From Bin127 sp965203505 (GTDB lineage: Bacteria; Chloroflexota; Dehalococcoidia; Lucifugimonadales; Lucifugimonadaceae): a stretch of 64,000 bases of DNA. A program made the position numbers and the translations under genes. Positions 17,206-25,611 of the stretch are shown in pieces. A model generated the notes under the pieces. It had not been told where the DNA came from. It saw nothing but the letters and a program-made list of their open reading frames with translations, and searched no databases. The stretch spans positions 1 to 64,000 of the forward strand of contig OZ241880.1 in assembly GCA_965203505.1 (NCBI GenBank), written 5' to 3'. Position 1 is the first letter of the stretch; the number at the start of each line of letters is the position of its first letter.

Positions 17206-17559
17206 CTACGATGCGAGTGTCATCATTCGCTCGACGAAACGGCGGGTGAGATCTCGGTTTTCATCGTATTCGTAATCTTCCATGAAACCGTGGTGGTAGT
17301 TGGCGTGTAACGCTCCGGCCGCGGAGAACAAGCCGTTCAGCGTCGGGTCGGTATAATCTTCGGCGAAGTCTCGGACGGCGAGTATCATCTCTTGATGTCC
17401 GCTTGCTTTCATGCCGCGCCGTTGCATCTCAGCGATGACGACGTGCGACGCTGCATCCCAAAGTTTCTCGGAGGCTTGAAGCATATCGCCAGCTTCGAAT
17501 TCCCGATCGGCTTCGGCTAAGAACTGACGAGCTGTTTCTTCGTGTTGAGTTGCTAACAT
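17206..17559 (-). CDS. PaREP1/HEPN-like small protein, copy 1 of tandem pair
   Basis: A 117-residue paralogue of the downstream gene (stop to next start only 6 bp), sharing MLAT-H-ETARQFL, GDMLQASEKLW and LHAN-HGFMEDYE. Divergence is concentrated in the C-terminal third (DENRDLTRRFVERMM versus DRENVHQFVNRMI). Two diverged tandem copies suggest a hetero-oligomer or subfunctionalised pair. There is no adjacent nucleotidyltransferase of the usual HEPN/MNT type; the neighbours are rmuC and an amidohydrolase. Confidence 0.75.
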   Translation of the reverse strand: MLATQHEETARQFLAEADREFEAGDMLQASEKLWDAASHVVIAEMQRRGMKASGHQEMILAVRDFAEDYTDPTLNGLFSAAGALHANYHHGFMEDYEYDENRDLTRRFVERMMTLAS

Positions 17560-17643
17560 CTTGATTGAGTATTTTAACGCCGTCGGATTCCCGCGTCAGT
17601 GGGAATGTCGGTTAAGGCGAGACGGAATCACGGGAGAGACAAG

Positions 17644-18528
17644 ATGATCGTCGATGTCCATACACATTTGCCGAGCCATCAGGACGTTGTGCCTGAGGAC
17701 GAGATTCTGACGGAGACGACGATGCGGTCGGGTCAAACGGTGCATCTGACGAACAGCATCCCCGATTACTACCGTGACATGTCGCCGGTGGATAAGACGT
17801 TCATTTTTGGGATCGCACCTCGGCCTTGGAAACCAGAGGAACTTGTGACAAAGCAAGGCGGATGGGACGACTCGTTGAACCACAACGACATCGCATCGAT
17901 CACGGCGAGCAAAAATCCGGACAAGACGATACCGTTCATGTCGTTGCATCCGCTCGACCCGAACTGGGAGGACGAGTACGACCGGTGTGTGGGCGACTTG
18001 GGTTGCAAGGGGATTAAGCTGGGTCCGAACTACCAAGATTTCGATCCGGTGTCACCGGAGGCGTTCAGGATGTTCGCACGGTTGGAGCATGACGGGATCC
18101 CGATCATCTTTCACCAAGGGACATCACCGATGACGGAGGCGCCATTGACATACGCCCATCCGTTTACGACGGACAAGGTTGCGATGGCGTTTCCTCGGTT
18201 GAAGATGATCATGGCTCATCTCGCCCATCCGTGGCAGGTGGACTGCATCTCGGTTGTGAGGAAACACCCGAACGTATGGTGCGATGTTTCGGCGCAGTTC
18301 TATCGCCCGTATTCGTTCTGGGAGGGGATGTTGAAGTTCCACGAGTGGGGTTCGACGCAGTACATTCTGTTCGCATCGGATTGGCCGGTGACGAAGCCGC
18401 AGGACAATATCGATCACCTTCGGGGGTTGAACAAGTTTGCGAAGGACCACCATCTGCCGGGTATACCAGAAGATGAGATCGAGGGGATAATCAACCGGGA
18501 CGCGCTGGATATTTTGGGGGTTGATTGA
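17644..18528 (+). CDS. Amidohydrolase-family metal-dependent hydrolase (TIM barrel)
   Basis: The start ATG at 17644 is preceded by GGGAGAGAC and begins the barrel directly (MIVDVHTHLPSH), so the 15 codons upstream are excluded. The 294-residue product has the HxH metal motif (VHTHLP), strand histidines in IIFHQGTSP and MAHLAHPW, and the C-terminal aspartate in LFASDWPVTKP, as in amidohydrolase-2 (ACMSD/uronate-decarboxylase-like) enzymes. These act as hydrolases or decarboxylases on small carboxylic or aromatic substrates. Substrate unknown. Confidence 0.87.
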   Translation: MIVDVHTHLPSHQDVVPEDEILTETTMRSGQTVHLTNSIPDYYRDMSPVDKTFIFGIAPRPWKPEELVTKQGGWDDSLNHNDIASITASKNPDKTIPFMSLHPLDPNWEDEYDRCVGDLGCKGIKLGPNYQDFDPVSPEAFRMFARLEHDGIPIIFHQGTSPMTEAPLTYAHPFTTDKVAMAFPRLKMIMAHLAHPWQVDCISVVRKHPNVWCDVSAQFYRPYSFWEGMLKFHEWGSTQYILFASDWPVTKPQDNIDHLRGLNKFAKDHHLPGIPEDEIEGIINRDALDILGVD

Positions 18529-18571
18529 GTTTATTGAACTATGATTTGACTGGGTTTGACTAGAGCGTTAG

Positions 18572-19138
18572 CTAGTCGAAAATATCGGCGATTTTGCAGG
18601 TGAAGCCTGGCAGGATGTCTTGTCCGTCCAAGGTTTCGGTGTCGGATAGGACCGTTATTTCGCCTTCGCGTGGATGAATTGCAACGGTTCTAGTGTCTGG
18701 ATAGACAACCCAAACGAGACGCACGCCGTGACTGAGCCACATCCTCGCTTTGTCATTGATTTCGCGGGAGGTGTTGCTTGGCGAAACCACTTCTACTACT
18801 AGGTCTGGAACAGCTTCGTAATAACCTGTAACGCGCACATCGGTGGGGATCTTGTCGGCGGAGATGAAGACTATGTCGGGTTCTCTCACGGTGTCAGGAT
18901 CGCGTTCCAGCCATACTCCGGAGTCGGAACCTGCGATTCGTCCGAGATGTCTGGGCTTGACGAAAGCCCGCAACTCGTACGACAGATTTACTACAATTTC
19001 GCCGTGTTCACCTCCAGCGGGCATGGTTTCACATAGCTCCCCTCTTATGAGTTCTCCTCGAAAACCTTTGGCGGACATGCGCAGGAGTTCGTCTGCGGTG
19101 ATCAGCTTCGCGTCCGTCTTGGGCTGTGTGATGGTCAT
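18572..19138 (-). CDS. Uma2-family PD-(D/E)XK nuclease
   Basis: A 188-residue protein matching the Uma2/DUF820 family: the N-terminal helix TADELLRMSAKGFRGELI, then VREPDIVFIS and DLVVEVVSPSNTSREINDKARMW, which carry the acidic and basic residues of the nuclease core, then VWVVYPDTRTVAIHPREGE. The family is common in cyanobacteria and Chloroflexota, often in many copies, and its role is not established. It lies convergent to the amidohydrolase gene and about 190 bp upstream of two tRNA genes on the other strand. Confidence 0.88.
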   Translation of the reverse strand: MTITQPKTDAKLITADELLRMSAKGFRGELIRGELCETMPAGGEHGEIVVNLSYELRAFVKPRHLGRIAGSDSGVWLERDPDTVREPDIVFISADKIPTDVRVTGYYEAVPDLVVEVVSPSNTSREINDKARMWLSHGVRLVWVVYPDTRTVAIHPREGEITVLSDTETLDGQDILPGFTCKIADIFD

Positions 19139-19326
19139 GGTTGCGCGTTCCGTATAGCGTCTTAGCCGTGGCGATTATTGTATCGTTGCGATGGGAACGG
19201 GCATACACCGTTCGCGGAGCGAAGGATGCTGAGGCGTGCGTGTGTGGCCGCTTATCGCCCAAGGCATTTCGCCCGCACAGCGGGTGCAACCGATATGTAC
19301 CGTTGGATTAGTATTGGAATCAAGCC

Positions 19327-19412
19327 GCCGAGGTGGCGAAACGGTAGACGCGCTACGTTCAGGGCGTAGTGTCCGCAAGGACGTGCGGGTTCGACTCCCG
19401 CCCTCGGCACCA
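19327..19412 (+). tRNA. tRNA-Leu (anticodon CAG), CCA encoded
   Basis: Acceptor stem GCCGAGG/CCTCGGC, D-arm GGTGGCGAAACGGTAGACGC, anticodon stem CTACG/CGTAG with loop TTCAGGG (CAG at 19360-19362), a long class-II variable arm (TGTCCGCAAGGACGT), T-arm CGGGTTCGACTCCCG, discriminator A, then CCA (19410-19412). Confidence 0.95.
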
Positions 19413-19467
19413 CTTCCGACACCAGGTGTCTCCGAACCGCGGTGATAACCTGAAAAATGTGCGACGC

Positions 19468-19543
19468 GCGCTTGTAGCTCAGTGGATAGAGCGCAGCCCT
19501 GCGAAGGCTGAGGTCGTGGGTTCAAATCCCGCCAAGCGCGCCA
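19468..19543 (+). tRNA. tRNA-Arg (anticodon GCG), CCA encoded
   Basis: Acceptor stem GCGCTTG/CAAGCGC, TAGCTCAGTGGATAGAGC D-arm, anticodon stem CAGCC/GGCTG with loop CTGCGAA (GCG at 19501-19503), T-arm GTGGGTTCAAATCCCGC, discriminator G, CCA (19541-19543). Bacteria usually read CGN with an ACG anticodon edited to ICG, so GCG is notable. It lies 55 bp after tRNA-Leu. Confidence 0.93.
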
Positions 19544-19792
19544 TTTCTTATGTTGTGGCGGCGCTGCTCAACAAAAGAAAAAGCCCCCGCCATTCATCAC
19601 CGCCGAGTTTCCTCGTGGCTGTAATCACGGGGGATTACTTGAGTATCAGTCTACTCGCGTGAATCCACGTTGTCAAACTTGAACTGCGGGTCGCGCCGAA
19701 AACTGGCGATGCTCGTACGAGAACTCCTCTCGTACGAGCGCGTTGGTGCCGCTCAATGCGAACTGAGAGGATCGATTTGTACTGTGTAGCGG

Positions 19793-21607
19793 CTACTCGC
19801 TGTACGCGGTCTGGAAGATGATTCCGTCGTGGCGAATCGACCAATAATGGTTGGTCAAGCCCGATTGGGATCCATCAGCGGATGCCGCATCGACGCTGAA
19901 CCATTGACCTTTTTCGGTGGTCTTCAGCGTATTGGTCGCCCAATCTCTGAGCGCGGGATGGGCGGCGAGCACGCGCGCATTTCTGCCGCGAAGGTGCTCG
20001 AACAGCGGAGATACCAGTACCGAATCGTTCTCGTCGACCACGACCAATCTGAAGACGCCCTCGATGCTTTCGTCGCTGTTGTAGTAGCTGATGACAGCGT
20101 CGATTCCTTCGGCTTCGTACTTGTCGATCGCGCGCTGGACGTAGTTGACAGCGGATTCTTGTGCGTCTTGTTGCGGCGGGTAGTAGCCGGATGCGAAAAT
20201 CATTCCATCGCGTCTGACCGCGTACGAAACCTTCGGGACCTCTTTCAGCGTGGCTGGGTGTGGCCAGAGGTATTCGATCCAATGTCCTTCCTCGGTCGCC
20301 TTCGCGATCTCGTTTCCGAGTTCGTAACCGTTCGAGCCAACCACATCCTTGATGTCGGTTCCTATCAACTGGGGAAGCAGGGGATGAACGTGGTAAATGT
20401 CGTTTGCGTTGGTTGCGAAGAGGTACCACTGACCTTGGAAGCTGGCGACGCTGTTGTAGAAGTCCAACATGGCGTCGAGGCCATCTCGCTCGTATAGCGC
20501 GATCGCGTTTTCGACGTATTCGACTGTGTAGTCGCGCGGGTCGGCGTCGACCCAAGGTTGTTCGACGGGATCATCTCCGGCGGAATAGTACCCGGAAGCG
20601 AAAATCAGTCCGTCGTGGCGAAGCGCCCACGTGGTTTTGTGCTCCTCGTTTCTGGTGATCGGGTTTGGCCACAGGTATTCCACCCATATGCCATCTTCGG
20701 TTGCCTCCGCTATCTCCTTGCCGAGTTCTTGACCGTCGGAACCCACGACATCCTTGATGTCCGTGCCGATGAGGTGGGGGAATATCGGATGTGCGAGGTA
20801 GAGGTCGTCAGCACCGATCAGGAAAAGGTACAGGGTGCCTTCGAGACTGTCTTGGCTGTTGTAGTAGTCGATTGTTGCTTGCAAACCCTCGGTGTCGTAA
20901 AGCTCGACGGCGTGCTTCACGTAGTTGCGTACGGGTGCCTCGATGTTTTGCTGGAGAACGAAATGTCCGGAATTGAAAACGAGATTGCCGCGGCGTATCC
21001 AGACGTTTCGCTTAGGTAAATGTTGGGATGTCTCCGGATGGTCGGCGAGTGATTCGGTCCATTGACCTTCTTCAGTTGCAGCGGCGATCGTTCCGCTAAG
21101 GTTGCTGGCTCCGCGTCCCCCAATTTGCAGTCCCACCTCGTACTCCAACGCCGATGCGACCAAAACCCCAGTGTCCGTGTCGATGATTCTCAACCAACGA
21201 CCGTCTTCGATGCTCTCCTCGCTCGCGTAGTGTTCGATTGCCGCGTCCAGTCCTTCACGCTCCACGAACTCGATGCCCTTCATCACGTAGGCGATGGTGC
21301 GCGCATCCTCGGCATCTTCGGTTTCAATCTCGGGGCCCGGAGCCGGTTCCGGGGTTGATGTCGGTTCGGGTTCGGGGGTAGCAGTGGGATCCGGAACAGG
21401 AGTCGAGGTGGGTTCCGGCACAGGAGTCGAGGTTGGTTCGGGTACAGGAGTTGAGGTAGGCTCGGGTACAGGACTAGAGGTTGGTTGTGGTAACGGTGTC
21501 GCGGTCGGATCTGGTTCGCTGGTGCAGGCGATCCCGATCACGCCGAAAGTCGCCAAGACAATCGTTAACGAGAGAACCAATCTGGCATTGAGTTTTGCAA
21601 ATGTCAC
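19793..21607 (-). CDS. Lipoprotein with Pro/Thr linker and four tandem Cache-like domains
   Basis: The start is set at the GTG at 21607 because GGAGG lies 5 bases upstream; a GTG at 21619 would put that site inside the gene. A signal peptide ends in the lipobox GVIGIAC. A linker of repeated VPEPTSTP units follows (24-bp DNA repeats). Then come four similar modules of about 120 residues: a long helix (YVKHAVELYDTEGLQATIDYY), a sheet segment ending near HP-(L/I)-PHLIGTDIKDVVG, and a closing RHDGLIFASGYY. This matches single Cache ligand-binding domains, normally found outside sensors and chemoreceptors. No transmembrane or signalling domain follows, so it is an all-extracellular, four-pocket binding protein. 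Ligand unknown. Confidence 0.8.
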   Translation of the reverse strand: MTFAKLNARLVLSLTIVLATFGVIGIACTSEPDPTATPLPQPTSSPVPEPTSTPVPEPTSTPVPEPTSTPVPDPTATPEPEPTSTPEPAPGPEIETEDAEDARTIAYVMKGIEFVEREGLDAAIEHYASEESIEDGRWLRIIDTDTGVLVASALEYEVGLQIGGRGASNLSGTIAAATEEGQWTESLADHPETSQHLPKRNVWIRRGNLVFNSGHFVLQQNIEAPVRNYVKHAVELYDTEGLQATIDYYNSQDSLEGTLYLFLIGADDLYLAHPIFPHLIGTDIKDVVGSDGQELGKEIAEATEDGIWVEYLWPNPITRNEEHKTTWALRHDGLIFASGYYSAGDDPVEQPWVDADPRDYTVEYVENAIALYERDGLDAMLDFYNSVASFQGQWYLFATNANDIYHVHPLLPQLIGTDIKDVVGSNGYELGNEIAKATEEGHWIEYLWPHPATLKEVPKVSYAVRRDGMIFASGYYPPQQDAQESAVNYVQRAIDKYEAEGIDAVISYYNSDESIEGVFRLVVVDENDSVLVSPLFEHLRGRNARVLAAHPALRDWATNTLKTTEKGQWFSVDAASADGSQSGLTNHYWSIRHDGIIFQTAYSE

Positions 21608-21967
21608 CGTCGCCTCCACTTAATTGTTCGTAGACACTACATCAATGTCCGAGCGGCGTGACTTGGGATAAAACACGTCGATCAAACATGCCTGATTGCA
21701 TTGCGTATTATATCTGTTGAGGTTCAGTATCATGCTCGCCGGTAGGATATGGATAACCCGGATTCTTTCAAAACTCAGCACTAAACCCATAGAGTGCCAA
21801 CGAGATACATTTTGGCGTACCATTACGATTGATTCGACCACGAATGTATGGATGAAGATGAGGTTTTGGCACGAGGACTGCGAGCATCGTGTCGGTGATG
21901 GAAGCGTGCGAGCGTAGAATCCACGCAGAAACTCGGTACTCGAACCGAGGCTCAGAGAATCAAGGCC
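21608..21967. other. Divergent intergenic region
   Basis: 360 bp between the Cache lipoprotein and the permease. A TATAAT hexamer reads on the minus strand at 21712-21707, about 100 bases upstream of the lipoprotein start, but there is no good -35 at the right spacing. No gene or family repeat is visible. Confidence 0.4.
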
Positions 21968-23734
21968 GTGGATCAGATCCGCTACGAACCAGACGACAGT
22001 TGCCCTCGCACGGTGGCGATTTCCTCTGCTTTGCAAATATTGCTGCCCAACTCCATCAGTCTGGTGACGTTGGTGACGCTGGTAGTTCTGGCTTCTGGCG
22101 AGTCCGAGGACTACCTGCAGTGGGTCGTGATAATGGCGCTGGCGGTGACGGGGTTGAGCATGATCGTTCATGCCCTGCGCTTCCAACGCCTTGGGTCGGG
22201 ACGCTTGATAGTCGCCAACTTCAACGTGCCCTTTCTGGCGGTCAGCGCATTGGCTCTGCAGATCGGTGGACCGAGTCTGTTGGCGAGCTTGATAGTGGTT
22301 TCGACGATGCTGCAATTGGTGCTCACGCTTCGTCTCGCCTCACTACGTCGGATTTTCACCCCGGCGGTTACTGGAACGGTGATCATGCTCGTGGCAGTGT
22401 CGGCGGTACCATTCATCGTTTCGGTCACGGTGATTCCTCCGGACGATACTTCAGTCGTGCTTTTCTTGGCCCCGGGCTTAGTTGCGCTGACAACCGGAAT
22501 CTTGGTTTCTTTGCTGGGCACCCCGCACGTTCGAATGTGGGTTTTGCCGATAACGATTGCCACGGGTCTTGTTGTGGCCGTTCCGTTTGGCCTGTACGAC
22601 ATCGCAGCGGTCACAGCGGCACCGTGGTTTAACTTCCCAGTTCTTGACCGCATTGAACTCGGTTTTTCGTTCGATGCGGAGTTCTGGGCGTTGCTGCCGG
22701 TGTTTGCGATCGTCAACCTGACGGGATTCATGAAATCGGTCGGCGATCTCTCCGTGATATATGGCGCATCGTACCGTGAACCGGTCGCCCTCGATTTCCG
22801 CGTTGTGCAAGGCGGTCTAAACGTGACAGGTGCCAGCACATTCGTATGTGGTCTCCTTGGGATCCCGCCGGTGGCGGCGCCGTGGTCGGCAACCGCTTCC
22901 TACGTCGGCATAATCGGAGTGTCAGCTGCGAGTGTGGGAGTATTTCTGGGGCTGATGACGATCGCGGTCGCGTTGTTGTCGAAGTTGCTTGCCGCTTTGA
23001 TCGCCGTCCCTGGTCCTGTGGTGAGCGCGGTATACGTGATTGTTTTCGGGATGCTCTTTATCGAGGGTGCTCGAATGGCATTCAGCAACGGGTTCGATCG
23101 AAAACAGGCGCTGGCAATCGGCGTTCCACTAGTGATGGGTCTTTCAGCTGGCAGTTTCAGATCGCTAATCGAAGGTGACGCCAGTTATGTGTTTGGCAGC
23201 CCGATCGTAATGGGAGCGGCGACGGCTGTAGGTATCGCGGTTTTCACCGAAATGTCGAATGTCCGCAACCGCCCGATCAGAGTCGATCTTGCGCGTTCAT
23301 CGTTGCCGGCAGTCGACGAGTATCTGAGCCGATTCGCAGATCGATACAGATGGTCTGAGGACGCCAAAAACCGGTTGCGTCTTGTGGGTGAAGAGACGCT
23401 ATTGATCCTGTTGGATGAGGAGAGTGATGGTGCGTCTGGAGACGGGCCGAATGGCAGGACCCACAAGTTGACCGCGACGGTTCGCAGGGATCAGGGATCG
23501 GCGGAGGTGGAGTTCGTGGTCGTTTCGGACGATGCCGGGGAGGGGAACCTGGAGAACAGGTTGGCGTTCTTGACGGATGAATTCGTTCTGGAAGACGATG
23601 AGCGTGAGATCTCGATGAGGGTGCTTCAGCACTATGCTTCGTCCGTGAAGCATCGTAAGTATCACGGAATAGACGTCATATCTTGCCGTGTGGAAAGCGG
23701 GCCATCGAAGTCGGCTCTGCGAGCGGATATATAA
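21968..23734 (+). CDS. NCS2-type permease fused to a C-terminal regulatory-ATPase-like domain
   Basis: Residues about 15-445 form a 12-14 segment membrane domain resembling the nucleobase-ascorbate (NCS2/SLC23) carriers, including RIFTPAVTGTVIMLVAVS and the LGIPPVAAPWSATASYVG stretch. The last 140 residues are soluble. SLPAVDEYLSRFADRYRWSEDAKNRLRLVGEETLLILLDEE (residues 448-488) resembles the start of RsbW/anti-sigma-type GHKL ATPase domains (helix, then LxLxxEE). A weak beta-rich segment follows (HKLTATVRRDQGSAEVEF). No clear GxGxG lid is seen, so ATP binding is doubtful. Substrate unknown; purine-like compounds are the family norm. tRNA-Val follows directly. Confidence 0.72.
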   Translation: MDQIRYEPDDSCPRTVAISSALQILLPNSISLVTLVTLVVLASGESEDYLQWVVIMALAVTGLSMIVHALRFQRLGSGRLIVANFNVPFLAVSALALQIGGPSLLASLIVVSTMLQLVLTLRLASLRRIFTPAVTGTVIMLVAVSAVPFIVSVTVIPPDDTSVVLFLAPGLVALTTGILVSLLGTPHVRMWVLPITIATGLVVAVPFGLYDIAAVTAAPWFNFPVLDRIELGFSFDAEFWALLPVFAIVNLTGFMKSVGDLSVIYGASYREPVALDFRVVQGGLNVTGASTFVCGLLGIPPVAAPWSATASYVGIIGVSAASVGVFLGLMTIAVALLSKLLAALIAVPGPVVSAVYVIVFGMLFIEGARMAFSNGFDRKQALAIGVPLVMGLSAGSFRSLIEGDASYVFGSPIVMGAATAVGIAVFTEMSNVRNRPIRVDLARSSLPAVDEYLSRFADRYRWSEDAKNRLRLVGEETLLILLDEESDGASGDGPNGRTHKLTATVRRDQGSAEVEFVVVSDDAGEGNLENRLAFLTDEFVLEDDEREISMRVLQHYASSVKHRKYHGIDVISCRVESGPSKSALRADI

Positions 23735-23750
23735 TCTCACGCATCAGGTT

Positions 23751-23827
23751 GGGCGGTTAGCTCAGTTGGCTAGAGCGCGTCGTTGACATCGACGAGGTCG
23801 GAGGTTCGAATCCTCCATCGCCCACCA
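23751..23827 (+). tRNA. tRNA-Val (anticodon GAC), CCA encoded
   Basis: Acceptor GGGCGGT/ATCGCCC (one G-T pair), D-arm TAGCTCAGTTGGCTAGAGC, anticodon stem CGTCG/CGACG with loop TTGACAT (GAC at 23785-23787), T-arm GGAGGTTCGAATCCTCC, discriminator A, CCA (23825-23827). It starts 16 bp after the permease stop. Confidence 0.95.
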
Positions 23828-24418
23828 TCGAAAAATGCCCCACCCCTTGCACCTAAGCATGATTTTCACCTCATGCGGTTCGGGAGACGGCAAGGAAATG
23901 CCAACCGCCAAAGGGGCGTTTGCACACCCCCCGTCATTCCGGCTTTCGCTAAGGTCCCGCAGAGGCGACCCCTAATAGTCGCCCGGGGATGGTCGCCAGA
24001 GCGAGGACGCCGCGAACCCGTAGGGGCGATCCCTCGCGGGAACGTTTGCCCCTTTCGCAAAACGAAAGGGGCGCGAGCGCAGTGAGCGGGGTATGCCCGG
24101 GGGCGGACGTGGGGTAGGGGTTCCCCCGCTGCGCGGGGGAAATGTCCGAAGGACAAAGGGGGCGCGAACCCACACCGTCGCCGACCGCCCCTCTAGATTC
24201 CGGCTTTCGCCGGAATGACGTTGTTCGTGCCAACCATGACGTAGGGGCGATCCCTCGTGGTCACCTGGGGCGACCGGGTTTCCCCCGCTGCGCGGGGGAA
24301 ATGTCCGAAGGACAAAGGGGGCGCGAACCCACCACATCGCCCACGCCCCCAAACCTGCCCCTAACAACAAAATCCCCCCAATCCCTTAATCCCCGCAATC
24401 CCCGGTTCAGACAACAAT
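23828..24418. repeat. Gene-free repeat cluster after tRNA-Val
   Basis: Contains family A fragments (23932-23949; 24190-24220, ATTCCGGCTTTCGCCGGAAT), family C (24048-24100), two family B copies (24119-24166, 24278-24325), and family D-like GTAGGGGCGATCCCTCG (24020, 24241). ORFs across it are low-complexity translations of the repeats. No gene is supported. Confidence 0.8.
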
Positions 24419-24457
24419 TTGACTCCTGCAACATCTGTTGTAATATAAACAACAGAT
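24419..24457 (+). promoter_or_regulatory. Sigma70-like promoter with palindrome over the -10
   Basis: TTGACT (24419-24424), 16-bp spacer, TAATAT (24441-24446). The arms ATCTGTTGT (24433-24441) and ACAACAGAT (24449-24457) form a perfect 9-bp inverted repeat around the -10, resembling an operator. It is one of the best promoters in the window, yet no ORF starts downstream for about 1.1 kb. Confidence 0.6.
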
Positions 24458-24726
24458 CGACATCTACACAGTGCTGCGCAGACGTGTGCAGACCCCGTCC
24501 CAAACGGCCACAGGGATCACGTGAGGAAACGAAGGCAAAGCGGCAAAGACAGCGCGTTGACTAAAGCGCCGAGTCGGACCGTCATCAGTTACTCCGGCGG
24601 CGTCCCTCATCGGATCGGCAGTCCGGTGCAAGGTCGGGAGGGCCGTGCCGAAGCGTGGGAGGCCCAGTTTCCGGAGCGCGGCGCATCAGTCCTGCGTCGC
24701 AAAGCGAGCCAGCCGGCATCTGTCCC

Positions 24727-24819
24727 GCCCCCTTCGTCCCAGGGTTTCCCCCGCTGTGCGGGGGAAATGTGCCACGCAGAGTAACTACGGCTACGACGTG
24801 GCAGAAGGACGAAGGGGGC
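24727..24819 (+). repeat. Altered repeat B nested in a long stem
   Basis: The family B hairpin TTTCCCCCGCTGTGCGGGGGAA is present, but its second hairpin (TCCGAAGGA) is replaced by a 32-base hairpin with GCCACG/CGTGGC arms. The whole is enclosed by a perfect 13-bp stem, giving a branched structure. Confidence 0.7.
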
Positions 24820-25182
24820 GCGAGGAATGCCGTGCCAAGGGCCGGGAAACCTGCGTGGAGCCGACATACACCTTCTCCTGTCCGCCGCAGGAGGTAGGCT
24901 ACAGTGCGAGTGAAGCCCGAAAAGCTGATCCAAGGAAGGCGGCGAACTCCGAACGGCGGCCCCAGTCGTCGAGCCGACTTCCATGCCCGCGGTCTGGCGA
25001 CGCGTGCCGTGCTGGAAAACGGAAGCTAGCGGTTTGCAACACGCTCTGCGCAGCATCTGACCCCTCTCCGGGGTCGACCTCCAGCCGAAAGGCGGAGGCG
25101 ATGGAGAGGGAAGGAGCCGAGGTCCCGGTACCCGGACCAAGGCTCGAGGCGAGGACCTGTCTTTACGGGACCGAAGACCCTA

Positions 25183-25215
25183 GCTGCCGGGCCTTCCACA
25201 AGAAGGCCCGGCAGC
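25183..25215 (+). terminator. Strong 14-bp hairpin ending the ncRNA locus
   Basis: GCTGCCGGGCCTTC (25183-25196), loop CACAA, GAAGGCCCGGCAGC (25202-25215): 14 uninterrupted pairs. There is no T-run on either side, so it is not a textbook intrinsic terminator and may instead be a stabilising 3' hairpin. Confidence 0.45.
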
Positions 25216-25611
25216 AACCCCGAAAAAACCACCGGGTGGGAGCGGACATACAAACACGTCTATCATCGTCCCCTTTCGGGACGAAAGGGGACGCGAGCAA
25301 GCGAAGCGAGATCGCAGGGGTATGCCCGGGGAGACGGTGCGGCCGGGTTTCCCCCGCTCCGCGGGGGAAATGTCCGAAGGACAAAGGGGGCGCGATCCCC
25401 CGTGGTCGCCCGGGGCGGAGGAGGGCACTGTCCCCTTTCGCACAGCGAAAGGGGACGCGGAGCCCAAGAGACCGACACAAGAACGCAGGGGTATGCCCGG
25501 GGCGGACGCGGCCCACACGCTCCCATTCCACCCCTTCACAACTAGAGATCGACACGAGCGTTAGGCAAATCCAAGCATGTTTAAGATTAGGACTACCCCG
25601 CTCGCTTTGTC
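25216..25611. repeat. Repeat cluster upstream of trpC
   Basis: Two family C copies (25268-25332 and 25430-25503, CCCCTTTCG...CGAAAGGGGACGCG with GGGGTATGCCCGGGG) flank a family B copy (25347-25394). No gene is supported. The last roughly 100 bases before trpC are repeat-free and carry no obvious leader peptide or attenuator. Confidence 0.75.

Larger units (their letters stand above)
24453..25215 (+). ncRNA. Candidate structured non-coding RNA (unknown class)
   Basis: The promoter at 24419 points into about 760 nt of non-repeat, GC-rich sequence with many strong stems. A perfect 13-bp helix, 24727-24739 (GCCCCCTTCGTCC) with 24807-24819, encloses two hairpins: TTTCCCCCGC/GCGGGGGAAA and GCCACG/CGTGGC. 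Others are GACCCC/GGGGTC near 25060, a GAAA-tetraloop stem CCTCCAGCC-GAAA-GGCGGAGG near 25079, GAGCC/GGCTC plus GGTCC/GGACC at about 25114-25145, and a closing perfect 14-bp hairpin at 25183-25215. ORFs across it are Arg/Pro/Ser-rich with no domain. I could not match the RNase P, tmRNA, SRP or 6S signatures. Some words (GTGCGAGTGAAGCCCGAAAA) recall group II intron domain I, but no domain V or reverse transcriptase is seen. Confidence 0.42.

Noticed and set aside
24484..25145. Group II intron
   Set aside because: A few domain I-like words and a GTGTG start-like string exist, but no domain V with AGC triad and GNRA loop and no reverse transcriptase were found.
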